This document shows, piece by piece, positions 1 through 8,420 of a stretch of 64,000 bases of DNA; the stretch's first letter is position 1, and each line of letters starts with the position of its first letter. The notes beneath the pieces are model-generated. The model was not told where the DNA came from. It made no database searches and saw only the letters and a list, made by a program, of their open reading frames with translations. The stretch comes from Acidovorax sp. Leaf160 (GTDB taxonomy: Bacteria > Pseudomonadota > Gammaproteobacteria > Burkholderiales > Burkholderiaceae_C). Position numbers and translations under genes: made by a program. Where the stretch lies: positions 1 through 64,000 of the forward strand of contig NZ_LMOV01000003.1 of the NCBI RefSeq assembly GCF_001424265.1, in the 5' to 3' direction.

Positions 1-42
1 GGCTCGATCTCGGCGAACTTCGGCTCGATCTCGGCGAACTTC
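1..42. repeat. Two adjacent copies of a 21-bp unit inside the transposase start
   Basis: Bases 1-21 and 22-42 are identical. On the minus strand each unit encodes KFAEIEP in frame, so each copy adds seven residues. More copies may lie to the left of the window. Related transposases have a single KFAEIEP followed by LL, so this looks like a slippage duplication. Confidence 0.9.
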
Positions 43-122
43 TCTCTGCTTATGTCGCTTGGGTAGGGCTTTCTTTTCACCAAGCAATTGTCGACTCTGA
101 AAAGATCGTAAACAGGCTCTGA
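1..122 (-). mobile_element. IS5-family insertion sequence, transposase 5' end, cut by window edge
   Basis: On the minus strand a GTG at 80 opens a frame that reads MKRKPYPSDISREKFAEIEP, the typical N-terminus of IS5-group DDE transposases. It then repeats KFAEIEP and runs off the window. The stretch from 81 to about 122 looks like the element's terminal region, but its partner end lies outside the window, so the inverted repeat cannot be confirmed. The remaining part of the transposase, with its catalytic residues, is not visible, so activity cannot be judged. Confidence 0.7.
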
Positions 123-340
123 GAGCGGCCTGCAAGCCCCTCGCTGCGCCGGCCCCTGCCGGCAACGCAGTGCCTCACCAGCACCGCGCTGCCCGGTGAC
201 CTGAGACGCACCCCCAGGCCGCCACGGCCCAGGTGGCGCGCACAAGGCCCGGATCGATCCGGCCGGTGGCGCCAGCGCTCAGTTCCCCCGATATCTCGCG
301 CCGGCCGCCCATGTCGCCCGCTGACGTCCGCACCGCGGCG

Positions 341-1246
341 TCAGAACGGAATCGTCGCCTTCACCAGAAGGCCGCCACCTTCGGCCCGGTTGCGCACGTT
401 GAAATCTTTCTGCCACTTCACCGTGACCAGGAAACCCTTGTCGTTGGCGTAGCGGATCGCAGGGCCGAAGCCGATGGCGCGCGCCTTGCCCTGTGCGCTG
501 CCGGGGCCGCTGTCATCGGTGACCTGGCGGAACACGTGCCCGCCCACGCCCACCACCCAGCCGTTGCCCAGGCCCCAGCCGGCTGCGTAGTCGGCATGCA
601 GCGCCTGGCCGGAACGGGTGTCGGTGTCGCCATTGCGGCGGTTGATGTCGTACATGAGCTTCAGGTCGGCGTTGAAGCCCGAGGGCTGCATGTAGGTGAC
701 GGCGTAGACCGGCTGGAAGGCCCAGTAGTTGCGCCCCAGGCTGGAGGGATCGTTGGCGCGGTACTTGCCGGTGGGCGCGACGATGTCCAGCCCGACCACC
801 TGGTGCAGCTGCGGCGACAGGTGGTAGCCCAGCGCCGCGCCGACCGTGATGTCGCCCAGGCCCGAGCTTTTGAACGTGGCGCCGCCCGCGCGGAACTTCA
901 CGTCCAGCAGCGGCACCACGGTGTGGAAGGCCAGCTGGCCGCCCGCGATCGTCTGCGGCGTGACCCACACGACGCGCGGTGCCAGCAGGTTCACGTCCAC
1001 CTTGAAGTCCGGCACCAGCGAATGGCCATCGTTGCCGCGCAGCGTGTCGTAGCGGTAGCCGCCGCCGTACGCCATCATATGCACGCCGGGGGGCGGCAGT
1101 GCGCCGACGAAGTAGTTCTCCAGGCCGTCGGGGTAGACGCCCAGGCCGCCGTTTTCCGTGGCATGCGCCGCGCCCGTGGCAGCCAGGCCGGCGGCCACGC
1201 CCATCAGGCCTGCCAGGCCCCTCTTCTTGAATGCGGTCTTGCGCAT
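341..1246 (-). CDS. Outer-membrane channel of the phenol-degradation MetA/SphA family
   Basis: The product has 301 residues. A clear signal peptide (MRKTAFKKRG, then a hydrophobic stretch ending GAAHA) is followed by a beta-rich body with alternating aromatic and polar strands and a terminal Phe (ATIPF), as in outer-membrane barrels. The strand pattern and the motifs VVWVTPQ, GLGDITVG and APTGKY match the MetA-pathway phenol-degradation protein family (SphA), often found next to aromatic catabolic genes. It is the last gene of the minus-strand oxygenase operon and probably passes the hydrophobic substrate across the outer membrane. The start at 1246 is the ATG before the signal peptide. A CTGACG...CGTCAG hairpin spans the stop codon at 321-344 and may end transcription, though no T tract follows. 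Confidence 0.8.
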   Translation of the reverse strand: MRKTAFKKRGLAGLMGVAAGLAATGAAHATENGGLGVYPDGLENYFVGALPPPGVHMMAYGGGYRYDTLRGNDGHSLVPDFKVDVNLLAPRVVWVTPQTIAGGQLAFHTVVPLLDVKFRAGGATFKSSGLGDITVGAALGYHLSPQLHQVVGLDIVAPTGKYRANDPSSLGRNYWAFQPVYAVTYMQPSGFNADLKLMYDINRRNGDTDTRSGQALHADYAAGWGLGNGWVVGVGGHVFRQVTDDSGPGSAQGKARAIGFGPAIRYANDKGFLVTVKWQKDFNVRNRAEGGGLLVKATIPF

Positions 1247-1341
1247 GGTGTCGTCCTTCGTCGTCGGTGGGTGGTTGAAAAGATCGGTACGGTGGGAGAA
1301 AGAAAGAAAGAGAGAAAGAGGCCGCAGGGCGCGCAGCGCCA

Positions 1342-2949
1342 TCAGCCGGGCGCCAGCCGCTGCGCGATCTGGTAGCCCGAGCCCGCGCCCAGGCCCGGCC
1401 CGGGGTGGGTGCTGGCGCCGATGTGGAACACGTTGGCGAGCGGCGTGCGGTGGCCGCGCGCGCCGTCCGCGCCCGCGAAGGGCCGCAGCCGGAAGAACTG
1501 GTCGGGCGAACACAGGCCGCCGTATGGGTCGCCGCCCACCAGGTTGCAGTTGAGGCGCTCCAGGTCGGCCGGCGAATACGCACGGCGCCCGACGATGCGC
1601 TCGGCCAGCCCGGGCATCACCTGCTCCAGCCGGGCCTGCACGCGGTCGGCGAAGGCTTCGCGCACGGCCTCGTTCCAGCGCCCGTCGGCGGGCACCGCGA
1701 TCTCGCCCGCCGCATCGCCGCGCAGGTGGGAGGGCAACTCCTGCATCTGGATCCACAGGATCCAGCCGCCTTCGGGCGCGCGCGACGGGTCCGCCGCGGT
1801 CGGCTGCCCGATGCCGAGCGTGGGCCGGGCGGGCAGCAGGCCGTTGTTGGCCTCGGTGACGGACGTGCAGACCTGCTCCATGCCCTCCGTCAGGTGCACC
1901 AGCGGTACCTTGAGCAGCTCCGGCTCCTTCCACGCGGGCGGCGCATTCAGGGCGAAATGGATCTGCATGTCGCCGCGCCCATGCTGGAAGGCTTCGGCGC
2001 GCTCGCGCACCACGGGCGGCGCGTCGGGCAGCAGCCGGCCGTAGAGCTGCCCGGGCGCGACGCTGCAGACCACCGATTCGCTCGCAGCATGGCTGCGCCC
2101 GTCGGCCAGCCGCACGCCGGTGGCGCGGCGCTTGCGACCCTGGCCCTGCGTGTCGATGCGGTCCACCTGGGCGTTGCAGACCAGGTCTCCGCCGTGCTGG
2201 CGGATCACGGCGGCCAGCGCCTCCACCAGCCGGCTGCCGCCGCCCTGCACCACCGGCATGCCGCCGCTGACCACGGCCGCGAAGGTGAGTTTGCCGATCA
2301 GCGCCGAGGTGGCGTCGTCCGGCCCCAGGCCCGAATGCAGCGTCCATGGCGCCATCAGGGCGCGCGCCATGTCGGAGCGCAGCGTGCGGTGCGACCAGCG
2401 CCGGAAGTTCTCCATCGCGCCGCCCGCATAGGCCAGCAAGCCGTCGGTGCCGCGCTGGCGCCATTCGGACCACAGCAGCTTCATGAGCGGCCAGCCGTAC
2501 GGATCGCCGCCCAGCAGGCCGAAGGTGAGCGCGGCATCGCGGCCGAACAGATCGGCGGCCATGGCCTGGATCGCCGTGCCGTCGCCCGGCGCCACGGCGT
2601 CGATGCGGCGCGCGGCGTCGTCCAGGTCCTGGCGCAGGGCGATGCCCCGGCCGTCCGGCGCGACCCAGCCGGTCGTGTAATCGGGCGTGAGAAACCGCAG
2701 CCCGGCTCGCTCCAGCGCGGGCTTCAGTTCGGCATAGCCCGGGCTGCCGGTGAAGAGCGGATACCACGAGGCCATGACCTCGTGCCGGTAGCCGGGAAAC
2801 AGTTCTTCGGTGCGGATGCAGCCGCCGAAGCGGTCGTTGCGCTCCAGCACCAGCACGCGCTTGCCGCGCACGGCCAGCAGCGCCGCTCCCACCAGGGAGT
2901 TGATGCCGCTGCCGACGAAGATCACCTGGGGGACTGCGGCGCTGTCCAT
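1342..2949 (-). CDS. FAD-dependent oxidoreductase, phytoene-desaturase (CrtI)-like
   Basis: The product has 535 residues. The N-terminus carries the dinucleotide-binding pattern VIFVGSGINSLVGA and then the FAD contact LERNDRFGGCIRTEE, as in CrtI and NAD(P)/FAD amine-oxidase-like proteins. The C-terminus has the FAD-closing motif GASTHPGPGLGAGSGYQIA. It starts 5 bp after the cyclase stop, so it is translated as part of the same operon. No carotenoid genes are nearby, so a role in oxidising or desaturating an intermediate of the oxygenase pathway is more likely than pigment synthesis. The substrate cannot be inferred. It has no signal peptide and is cytoplasmic. Confidence 0.75.
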   Translation of the reverse strand: MDSAAVPQVIFVGSGINSLVGAALLAVRGKRVLVLERNDRFGGCIRTEELFPGYRHEVMASWYPLFTGSPGYAELKPALERAGLRFLTPDYTTGWVAPDGRGIALRQDLDDAARRIDAVAPGDGTAIQAMAADLFGRDAALTFGLLGGDPYGWPLMKLLWSEWRQRGTDGLLAYAGGAMENFRRWSHRTLRSDMARALMAPWTLHSGLGPDDATSALIGKLTFAAVVSGGMPVVQGGGSRLVEALAAVIRQHGGDLVCNAQVDRIDTQGQGRKRRATGVRLADGRSHAASESVVCSVAPGQLYGRLLPDAPPVVRERAEAFQHGRGDMQIHFALNAPPAWKEPELLKVPLVHLTEGMEQVCTSVTEANNGLLPARPTLGIGQPTAADPSRAPEGGWILWIQMQELPSHLRGDAAGEIAVPADGRWNEAVREAFADRVQARLEQVMPGLAERIVGRRAYSPADLERLNCNLVGGDPYGGLCSPDQFFRLRPFAGADGARGHRTPLANVFHIGASTHPGPGLGAGSGYQIAQRLAPG

Positions 2950-2954
2950 GGCCG

Positions 2955-3773
2955 TCACTCCACCAGCGCCAGCACGCGCAGCGGGCTGCCCGAGCCGCCT
3001 TCGATTTTCAAAGGCGCCGAGACGATCAGCGCGCCCTGCGGCAGCAGCTGGTCCAGGTTCTTCAGGCACTGCAGGCCGTAGCGGTTGGCACCGTGCATCA
3101 GCGTGTGGCACGGATACGGCACGGGCCAGGTGTACGACTGGCCCGCGTCGGTGTTGATGGTCTCCACGCCGAAGCCGTGCACCTGCCGCTGGTGGATCAG
3201 CCATTCCACCGCCTCCTGCGTGGGGCCGGGGGTGTGGGCGCCGTCGTCCTTCAGGTTGAGGAACGCGCCCGCGTCGTGGGCCTTGAGCGACCAGTCGGTG
3301 CGCAGCAGCACCCAGGCGCCGGCCGGGATGCGGCCATGGCGCGCCTCCCAGGCTTCGAGGAAGGGCACGGTGAGCAGCCAGTCGGCATCGGCCGCCACCT
3401 CGGCGCTGGCATCGACCACCACGGCCGGGGCGACGAAGTTCTCCGGCGCGATGGTGTCCACGCTGTTCTGGGGGTGCTCGCGCCCGGTGATCCAGTGGGC
3501 CGGCGCGTCGAAGTGCGTGCCGGTGTGCTCGCCGCAGGAAAAGTTGTTCCAGTACCAGCCCGGGCCGTTCTCGTCGTAGTGCGAGATGCGCTCGATCGTG
3601 AACGGCTTGACCTGCCCGAACTGCGGCGGCAGCTGCAGCGTCGGGAACGAGGGCGAAAGCGTCTGCGTCAGATCGACGACGCGGACGTGGCCGCCGGCCA
3701 GTTGCGCGGCCAGCGCAGCCAGGATGGACGATGGGGCGGAGGGGGCGGCAGAGGAGGAAGCGGGGGTGCTCAT
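2955..3773 (-). CDS. Cyclase-family metal hydrolase (kynurenine formamidase / isatin hydrolase type)
   Basis: The product has 272 residues. The metal-binding motif HTGTHFDAPAHW is that of the PF04199 cyclase family, which includes KynB formamidases and isatin hydrolase. VDLTQTLSPSFP at the N-terminus is the usual opening strand. The start at 3773 is preferred over the ATG at 3785 because GGAG lies six bases upstream of it. No tryptophan 2,3-dioxygenase or kynureninase is nearby, which argues against KynB. A StyA-like oxygenase, which can oxidise indole, is two genes upstream, so hydrolysis of isatin to isatinate is an attractive guess. Other cyclic amides or lactones are possible. Confidence 0.75.
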   Translation of the reverse strand: MSTPASSSAAPSAPSSILAALAAQLAGGHVRVVDLTQTLSPSFPTLQLPPQFGQVKPFTIERISHYDENGPGWYWNNFSCGEHTGTHFDAPAHWITGREHPQNSVDTIAPENFVAPAVVVDASAEVAADADWLLTVPFLEAWEARHGRIPAGAWVLLRTDWSLKAHDAGAFLNLKDDGAHTPGPTQEAVEWLIHQRQVHGFGVETINTDAGQSYTWPVPYPCHTLMHGANRYGLQCLKNLDQLLPQGALIVSAPLKIEGGSGSPLRVLALVE

Positions 3774-3879
3774 GGCAGGCTCCATCGAAAGGAAGGCGGG
3801 GGGCGCGGACCTGTGCTCCGGCCGGCAGCGTTCGCTCGGCCGGTGGGCGCAAAGGCAGGTCCGCAGTGCGGGCGGCGTG

Positions 3880-4482
3880 TCAGGCAGCGGCGGGCTGGGG
3901 CAGGTCCAGCGCCGTGAACCGGCCTGCGTGGAAGACCAGCGGCGTGCCCGGTGCGCTGTGCGTGCGGACCACGCGGCCGACCATCAGCAGGTGGTCGCCG
4001 GCATGGCGGCTGTGGTCGGCCTCGCTCGCGCACACCAGGGTGGTGACGGCGCCCTGCAGCACGGGCACGCCCTCGGGTGCGTCGACCACGTCCACGCCCG
4101 CGAACTTGTCGGGCACCGCAGGGCTGGCGAAGCGCTTGGCCAGTTCTTCGTGCTCGCGCGGCAGGATGTGGATGGCGAAGTGCGTGCAGTCGCGGAACGC
4201 CGCCAGGTTGGGCGAGTGGTTGACCAGGCTCCAGAGCACCAGCGGCGGGTCCAGCGAGAGCGAGGCGAAGGAGTTGATGGTCAGGCCCACGGAACGGCCG
4301 TCGGCCGTGCGCGTGGTCACGATGGCGACCCCGGTGGGGTAGCTGCCCAGCAGGTTGCGCAGGGTGCGCGGCTGCAGGTCCACGCAGCCCCAGGGGGCGT
4401 TGTCGCAGTCGCAGTCGGTGGCGTTGGCGGCGGGGCTGGCGGCTTGCACGGCCAGGGCTTCGGGGGCGAGGCAGGCGGACAT
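3880..4482 (-). CDS. Flavin reductase component of a two-component monooxygenase (StyB/HpaC family)
   Basis: The product has 200 residues. The flavin-reductase-like fold is shown by LLGSYPTGVAIVTTR, SVGLTINSFASLSLDPPLVLWSL and FAIHILPREH, the conserved flavin-binding blocks of PF01613. It would reduce FAD or FMN with NAD(P)H and hand it to the adjacent oxygenase at 4520-5767. An extra segment of about 35 residues rich in Ala and Cys (DCDCDNAPWGC) precedes the core, longer than in StyB. The start at 4482 has the Shine-Dalgarno sequence AAGGAG eight bases upstream; the upstream ATG at 4506 lacks one. It sits between the oxygenase and the cyclase on the same strand. Confidence 0.85.
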   Translation of the reverse strand: MSACLAPEALAVQAASPAANATDCDCDNAPWGCVDLQPRTLRNLLGSYPTGVAIVTTRTADGRSVGLTINSFASLSLDPPLVLWSLVNHSPNLAAFRDCTHFAIHILPREHEELAKRFASPAVPDKFAGVDVVDAPEGVPVLQGAVTTLVCASEADHSRHAGDHLLMVGRVVRTHSAPGTPLVFHAGRFTALDLPQPAAA

Positions 4483-4519
4483 GGCGGTCTCCTTGGGTGG
4501 TTGCATCAGGCGCGGTCGC

Positions 4520-5767
4520 TCAGGCCGCGACGGCCTCGGGCGCCTGGTGGCGGGCGATGAGCTGGTCGGCCTCGTCGGCGTCGGCCCACCAGGGGAAGTA
4601 GCTGGGCGGGTGGTTGAAGCCGTTGGCGATGGTGCGGGCCAGGGTGGGCATGGCGGCGGCCGTGCCCAGCAGCTTGAGGATGTGCGGCGGCGGGGGCGTG
4701 AGCAGCGAGTTGGTCCACTGCACCACCCACTGGGCGTAGTCCCAGAAGCGCTCGAAGGTCTGCTCCATCCAGGCGCGGGTGTAGGGCTGCCCGCCGTGCG
4801 CCACGATGGCGTCCAGGTACACCTTGGCGGCCTTGGTGGCGTTGTTGGAGCCCTGCCCGGTGATCGGGTCGTTGGTGGCCACGGCGTCGCCCAGGCCGAA
4901 CACCAGCCGGCCCGAGGGCAGCGTGAGTACGGGCTTGCGCACGGTGGGTGCGAAGGCGCCGGCCAGGATGCCGTTGGCGTCGGTCAGCTCGGCACCACGG
5001 GCGCGCTCGCCTTCCCAGGGCAGGAAGGTGTCGAGGAAGCGCTTGCTGGTCGCCAGATGCTCTTCGGGCGTCTTCACCTCGCGCCAGCAGTCCAGCGGGC
5101 CGCCGGGCACGCCCTCGAACACCATGATGTCGCACGGCCCGCTGAGCGTGAGCGAGGGGAACACGAAGTATTCGCCCACGCCCGGAATCAGGTTGAACGA
5201 CACGCGGGAGTAGTCCTTTGTGGGCTTCAGGCCATGCACGTAGGTCAGGGCCAGCGAACGCTGCGGCTTGTCGAATGGCGAGCGGGCAGCGTCGCGCTCG
5301 AAGAGGCGCACCACCTCGCCCTTGCCGGCCGCAAGGATCACCAGGTCGTGCGAGTCCGACAGCGCCTCCAGCTCGGCGATGCCGGCGTCCTGGATCAGCA
5401 CCTTGCCGCCGCGCTTTTCCACGTTCTCCAGCCACACGGGCATCTTGAGGCGCTGGTCCACCGACTGCGCGGGCTGGTCCAGCCTCGCGCTCCAGTCGAT
5501 CAGCTTGGCGCCGGCCTGCTCGGGGTTCGGCACGGCGAAGCCGATGCCTTCCACCGGGGGGCATTCGGCCTCCCAGTGGTTGATGCCCAGGTCGCGCTCC
5601 ACCTGCAGCGCGGGGTCGAACATGCACTGGCTGGACATCACCTTGCCGGCGCGGATCTGGTCGGGCGTGCGGTTGGTCACCACGGTGACCTCGTAGCCCT
5701 TGTCCAGCAGACCGAAAGCCAGCGGCAGGCCAGCCTGGCCTCCGCCCACGATTGCAACTCGACGCAT
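4520..5767 (-). CDS. StyA-like FAD monooxygenase (styrene/indole monooxygenase oxygenase subunit)
   Basis: The product has 415 residues, the usual length of StyA. RRVAIVGGGQAGLPLAFGL at residues 2-20 is the FAD-binding motif. GDAVATNDPITGQGSNNA near residue 300 is the second flavin motif of group E flavoprotein monooxygenases. The middle part (WSARLDQPAQSVDQRLKMP and the FVFPSLTLSGPCDIMVFEG region) matches the styrene-monooxygenase substrate domain. It lacks its own NADH site and needs the neighbouring reductase. Group E enzymes epoxidise styrene or indole. The gene has a good ribosome site (AAGGAGACTGCC before ATG) and is second in the operon after the SDR gene. Confidence 0.88.
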   Translation of the reverse strand: MRRVAIVGGGQAGLPLAFGLLDKGYEVTVVTNRTPDQIRAGKVMSSQCMFDPALQVERDLGINHWEAECPPVEGIGFAVPNPEQAGAKLIDWSARLDQPAQSVDQRLKMPVWLENVEKRGGKVLIQDAGIAELEALSDSHDLVILAAGKGEVVRLFERDAARSPFDKPQRSLALTYVHGLKPTKDYSRVSFNLIPGVGEYFVFPSLTLSGPCDIMVFEGVPGGPLDCWREVKTPEEHLATSKRFLDTFLPWEGERARGAELTDANGILAGAFAPTVRKPVLTLPSGRLVFGLGDAVATNDPITGQGSNNATKAAKVYLDAIVAHGGQPYTRAWMEQTFERFWDYAQWVVQWTNSLLTPPPPHILKLLGTAAAMPTLARTIANGFNHPPSYFPWWADADEADQLIARHQAPEAVAA

Positions 5768-5829
5768 GGCAGTCTCCTTGGAAGAAACGAAAAAAAGAGG
5801 GGAAAGAAGGTGTCAGGGGAAAAACGCGC

Positions 5830-6618
5830 TCACGCCGCCAGTCGCGGGATGGCGGGACTGGCCTGCTCGGGGCCCATGGCGGAATAGCCGCCGTCCACCG
5901 CGTAGTCGGCGCCGGTCACGAACGAGGCGCGCTGCGAGAGCAGGAAGGCGACGACCTCGCCCACCTCTTCGGGGTTGCCCACGCGCCCCAGCAGGTGGTA
6001 GTCCGCCGCCACGCGGTCGGTCTTGGCGCGGTCGCCCTGCGTGAGCTCGTCCATCACCCGCGACCAGGTCCAGCCCGGCGACACGGAATTGACGCGGATG
6101 CCGTCCGCGGCGAAGTCCATGGCCATGTTGCGCGTGACCTGCACCAGCGCGGCCTTGGAGACGGGGTAGAGCCAGCGGCCGGTCTGCGCGACCTTGGAGG
6201 AAATGCTGGTGAAGTTGACGATGGCGCCGCCGCCGGCCGCCGCCAGATGCGGGCGCACCGCGCGGGCGGCCATCACGGCGCTGACCAGGTTCACGTCCAG
6301 CGCGCGCAGCCAGTCGGCGCGCTCGGAGGCGGCACCGTCGTCCAGGTAGGTGGCGGCCAGGTTCACCAGGCCGTCGATGCGGCCGAAGCGCGCGGCCACG
6401 TCGGCCACGCCGCTGGCCAGTTGCTCGTCGTCGGCGATGTCCACCGGCCAGAAGCGGATGTTGTCGGCGTCTTCGGCGGCGATGCGGGCGCCGCCCTCGG
6501 CGTCGATGTCGAAGAGGGCCACACGGGCGCCCTGGTCACGCAGCGTGCGGACCACGGCCGCGCCGATGAGCGTGGCGCCGCCGGTGACGATGGCGACCTT
6601 GCCTTGCAGATCTTTCAT
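5830..6618 (-). CDS. Short-chain dehydrogenase/reductase, first gene of the oxygenase operon
   Basis: The product has 262 residues. The cofactor motif is TGGATLIGAAVV at residues 11-22, with Asp in FDID favouring NAD(H). The catalytic block is FTSISSKVAQTGRWLYPVSK, with Ser, Tyr and Lys in place. In known indole pathways an SDR oxidises the dihydroxy or hydroxy-oxindole product of a StyA-like enzyme; that role would fit here but is inference. The start at 6618 has AAGGAG eight bases upstream, better than the GTG at 6636. The gene is followed by the oxygenase 62 bp later on the same strand. Confidence 0.85.
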   Translation of the reverse strand: MKDLQGKVAIVTGGATLIGAAVVRTLRDQGARVALFDIDAEGGARIAAEDADNIRFWPVDIADDEQLASGVADVAARFGRIDGLVNLAATYLDDGAASERADWLRALDVNLVSAVMAARAVRPHLAAAGGGAIVNFTSISSKVAQTGRWLYPVSKAALVQVTRNMAMDFAADGIRVNSVSPGWTWSRVMDELTQGDRAKTDRVAADYHLLGRVGNPEEVGEVVAFLLSQRASFVTGADYAVDGGYSAMGPEQASPAIPRLAA

Positions 6619-6989
6619 GGAGCTGTCTCCTTGCACATGGAACCGGCCGGTTGGGCGCCGCTCGGCGCTTCTTCCGGTGATTTCGCAGCCGTTCGCTGCT
6701 TGGGCTCCATGGTGCGGCGAAGACCCGCCGGCGCCTTATCCGGCACCCGCAACCGCTATCCAGCCTCTGCGGGTATCGCCCGCAGGCTTGATCCGGCTGC
6801 TTGCCCCTGCAAGGTTTCTCAGGGTTTACGTGGACACAACGCGGGCCTGCCTAGCCCGCCCGTGCGCCCCGCGCCTGCCGAAGCGCTTGCCGTGACGCAT
6901 GCCCGGGCTTCGAGCGGCGCAGCCCGACCGGGGCTCGGCCAAGGCGGGTCCGAACCCGCTGAACCACCCCACGCCTCTGCCGCCCGCGT
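6619..6989. other. Intergenic region upstream of the oxygenase operon
   Basis: This 371-bp gap lies between the glutathione peroxidase stop and the first operon gene. It must hold the operon promoter, but no convincing sigma-70 or sigma-54 boxes, operator palindrome or hairpin were recognised. Open frames crossing it have no family resemblance. No regulator gene adjoins the operon. Confidence 0.5.
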
Positions 6990-7475
<486 letters not shown>

Positions 7476-7563
7476 CGCGGGTCTCCTGCAGTGGCGGGTC
7501 GGAACGCTGGATGCCGGGCCAGCGGAGGGGGGGTGAGGGACGAACGAAAGAAGAGAGTCGGAC

Positions 7564-8388
7564 TCAGCAGGGGCGCAGCGGCTTGCCGCCCAGCGCCGGG
7601 CGCATCCGGTCGATGCGGCCGGCCATGCCCTCGGTCACGGCGGGCAGGCGCAGCACGTACTCGGTGGTGGAGCCGGTGCGTTCCTGCACGACCCGCGCGG
7701 TGCGCACGCCCTGGGTGCCAAGCGCCGCCAGCGCGCGTTCCGCGGCCTCTTCGGTGGCATACCGGCCCAGCGACAGGCCCGGCTCCAGCCCCGCGCCCGG
7801 GCGGTCGTAGGGGACGTTGCGCGCGCGCAGCTCCGACCGCTTCCGGGCCAGCGCCTCTTCGTCGGCGAAGCGGCCCATGTAGACCATCCAGCGGCTGGAC
7901 ACGGGTGTGCCTTCCAGGTTCCACGCGTCGGCTGGCAGGCCGGCAGCCGCCAGGGCGACGCGCAGCGTGTCGGCCTGGCGCTGGTCGAACGGGCCGGCTT
8001 GCAGGCAGGACGCGGTGGGCGTGGCCGCGCCCGCAGCCGCCGGGCCCAAAGCCGGCGCGCCGAGGCTGGGGTTGGCCACGGCCGCGGGCTGCCCGGGCGC
8101 CGGCAAGGCCGCAACGGGGGACTGAGCCTCGGTGCCCTGCGGCCGGTGGGCTGCCCCGCCGGCCCCGCCGCCCGCACCGGCCGCACTGCCCGGCGCCTGG
8201 GGGCCACCGCTGCCCGCGGTTGCGGCCGCCGGCTGGATGCGCAGCACCTCGGGGCGGATCTGCTGCTCGATGCGGTGCGGCTCGGCCGGATCGGCGGGCG
8301 CCAGCCCCCAGCTGCGCAGCCACCCGCCCGACCAGGCGTAGTAGCCGGCGTTGGCCAGCAGCAGGGCGATGAAGGCGATGCGCAGCAT
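7564..8388 (-). CDS. SPOR-like domain membrane protein
   Basis: The product has 274 residues. One N-terminal transmembrane segment (LRIAFIALLLANAGYYAW) anchors it. A low-complexity Pro/Ala/Gly linker of about 90 residues follows, then a C-terminal domain whose CLQAGPFDQRQADTLRVAL opening resembles SPOR domains that bind denuded peptidoglycan. It starts 33 bp after birA on the same strand. This position next to birA is common in Burkholderiales, usually annotated as sporulation-related or hypothetical. A role at the cell envelope or septum is likely but not shown. Confidence 0.65.
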   Translation of the reverse strand: MLRIAFIALLLANAGYYAWSGGWLRSWGLAPADPAEPHRIEQQIRPEVLRIQPAAATAGSGGPQAPGSAAGAGGGAGGAAHRPQGTEAQSPVAALPAPGQPAAVANPSLGAPALGPAAAGAATPTASCLQAGPFDQRQADTLRVALAAAGLPADAWNLEGTPVSSRWMVYMGRFADEEALARKRSELRARNVPYDRPGAGLEPGLSLGRYATEEAAERALAALGTQGVRTARVVQERTGSTTEYVLRLPAVTEGMAGRIDRMRPALGGKPLRPC

Positions 8389-8420
8389 GGGCGGAGCGGC
8401 GAAGAAGAAAAAGGGCCGCG

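Noticed and set aside
341-2767. Fused frame joining the outer-membrane channel with upstream codons
   Set aside because: Upstream of the channel's ATG the frame is out of register with the CrtI-like gene and low-complexity. The signal peptide at 1246 marks the true start.
2955-3773. Assignment as KynB (kynurenine formamidase)
   Set aside because: No tryptophan dioxygenase or kynureninase gene is near, and the context is a StyA-type oxygenase. The family assignment is kept and the specific name is not.
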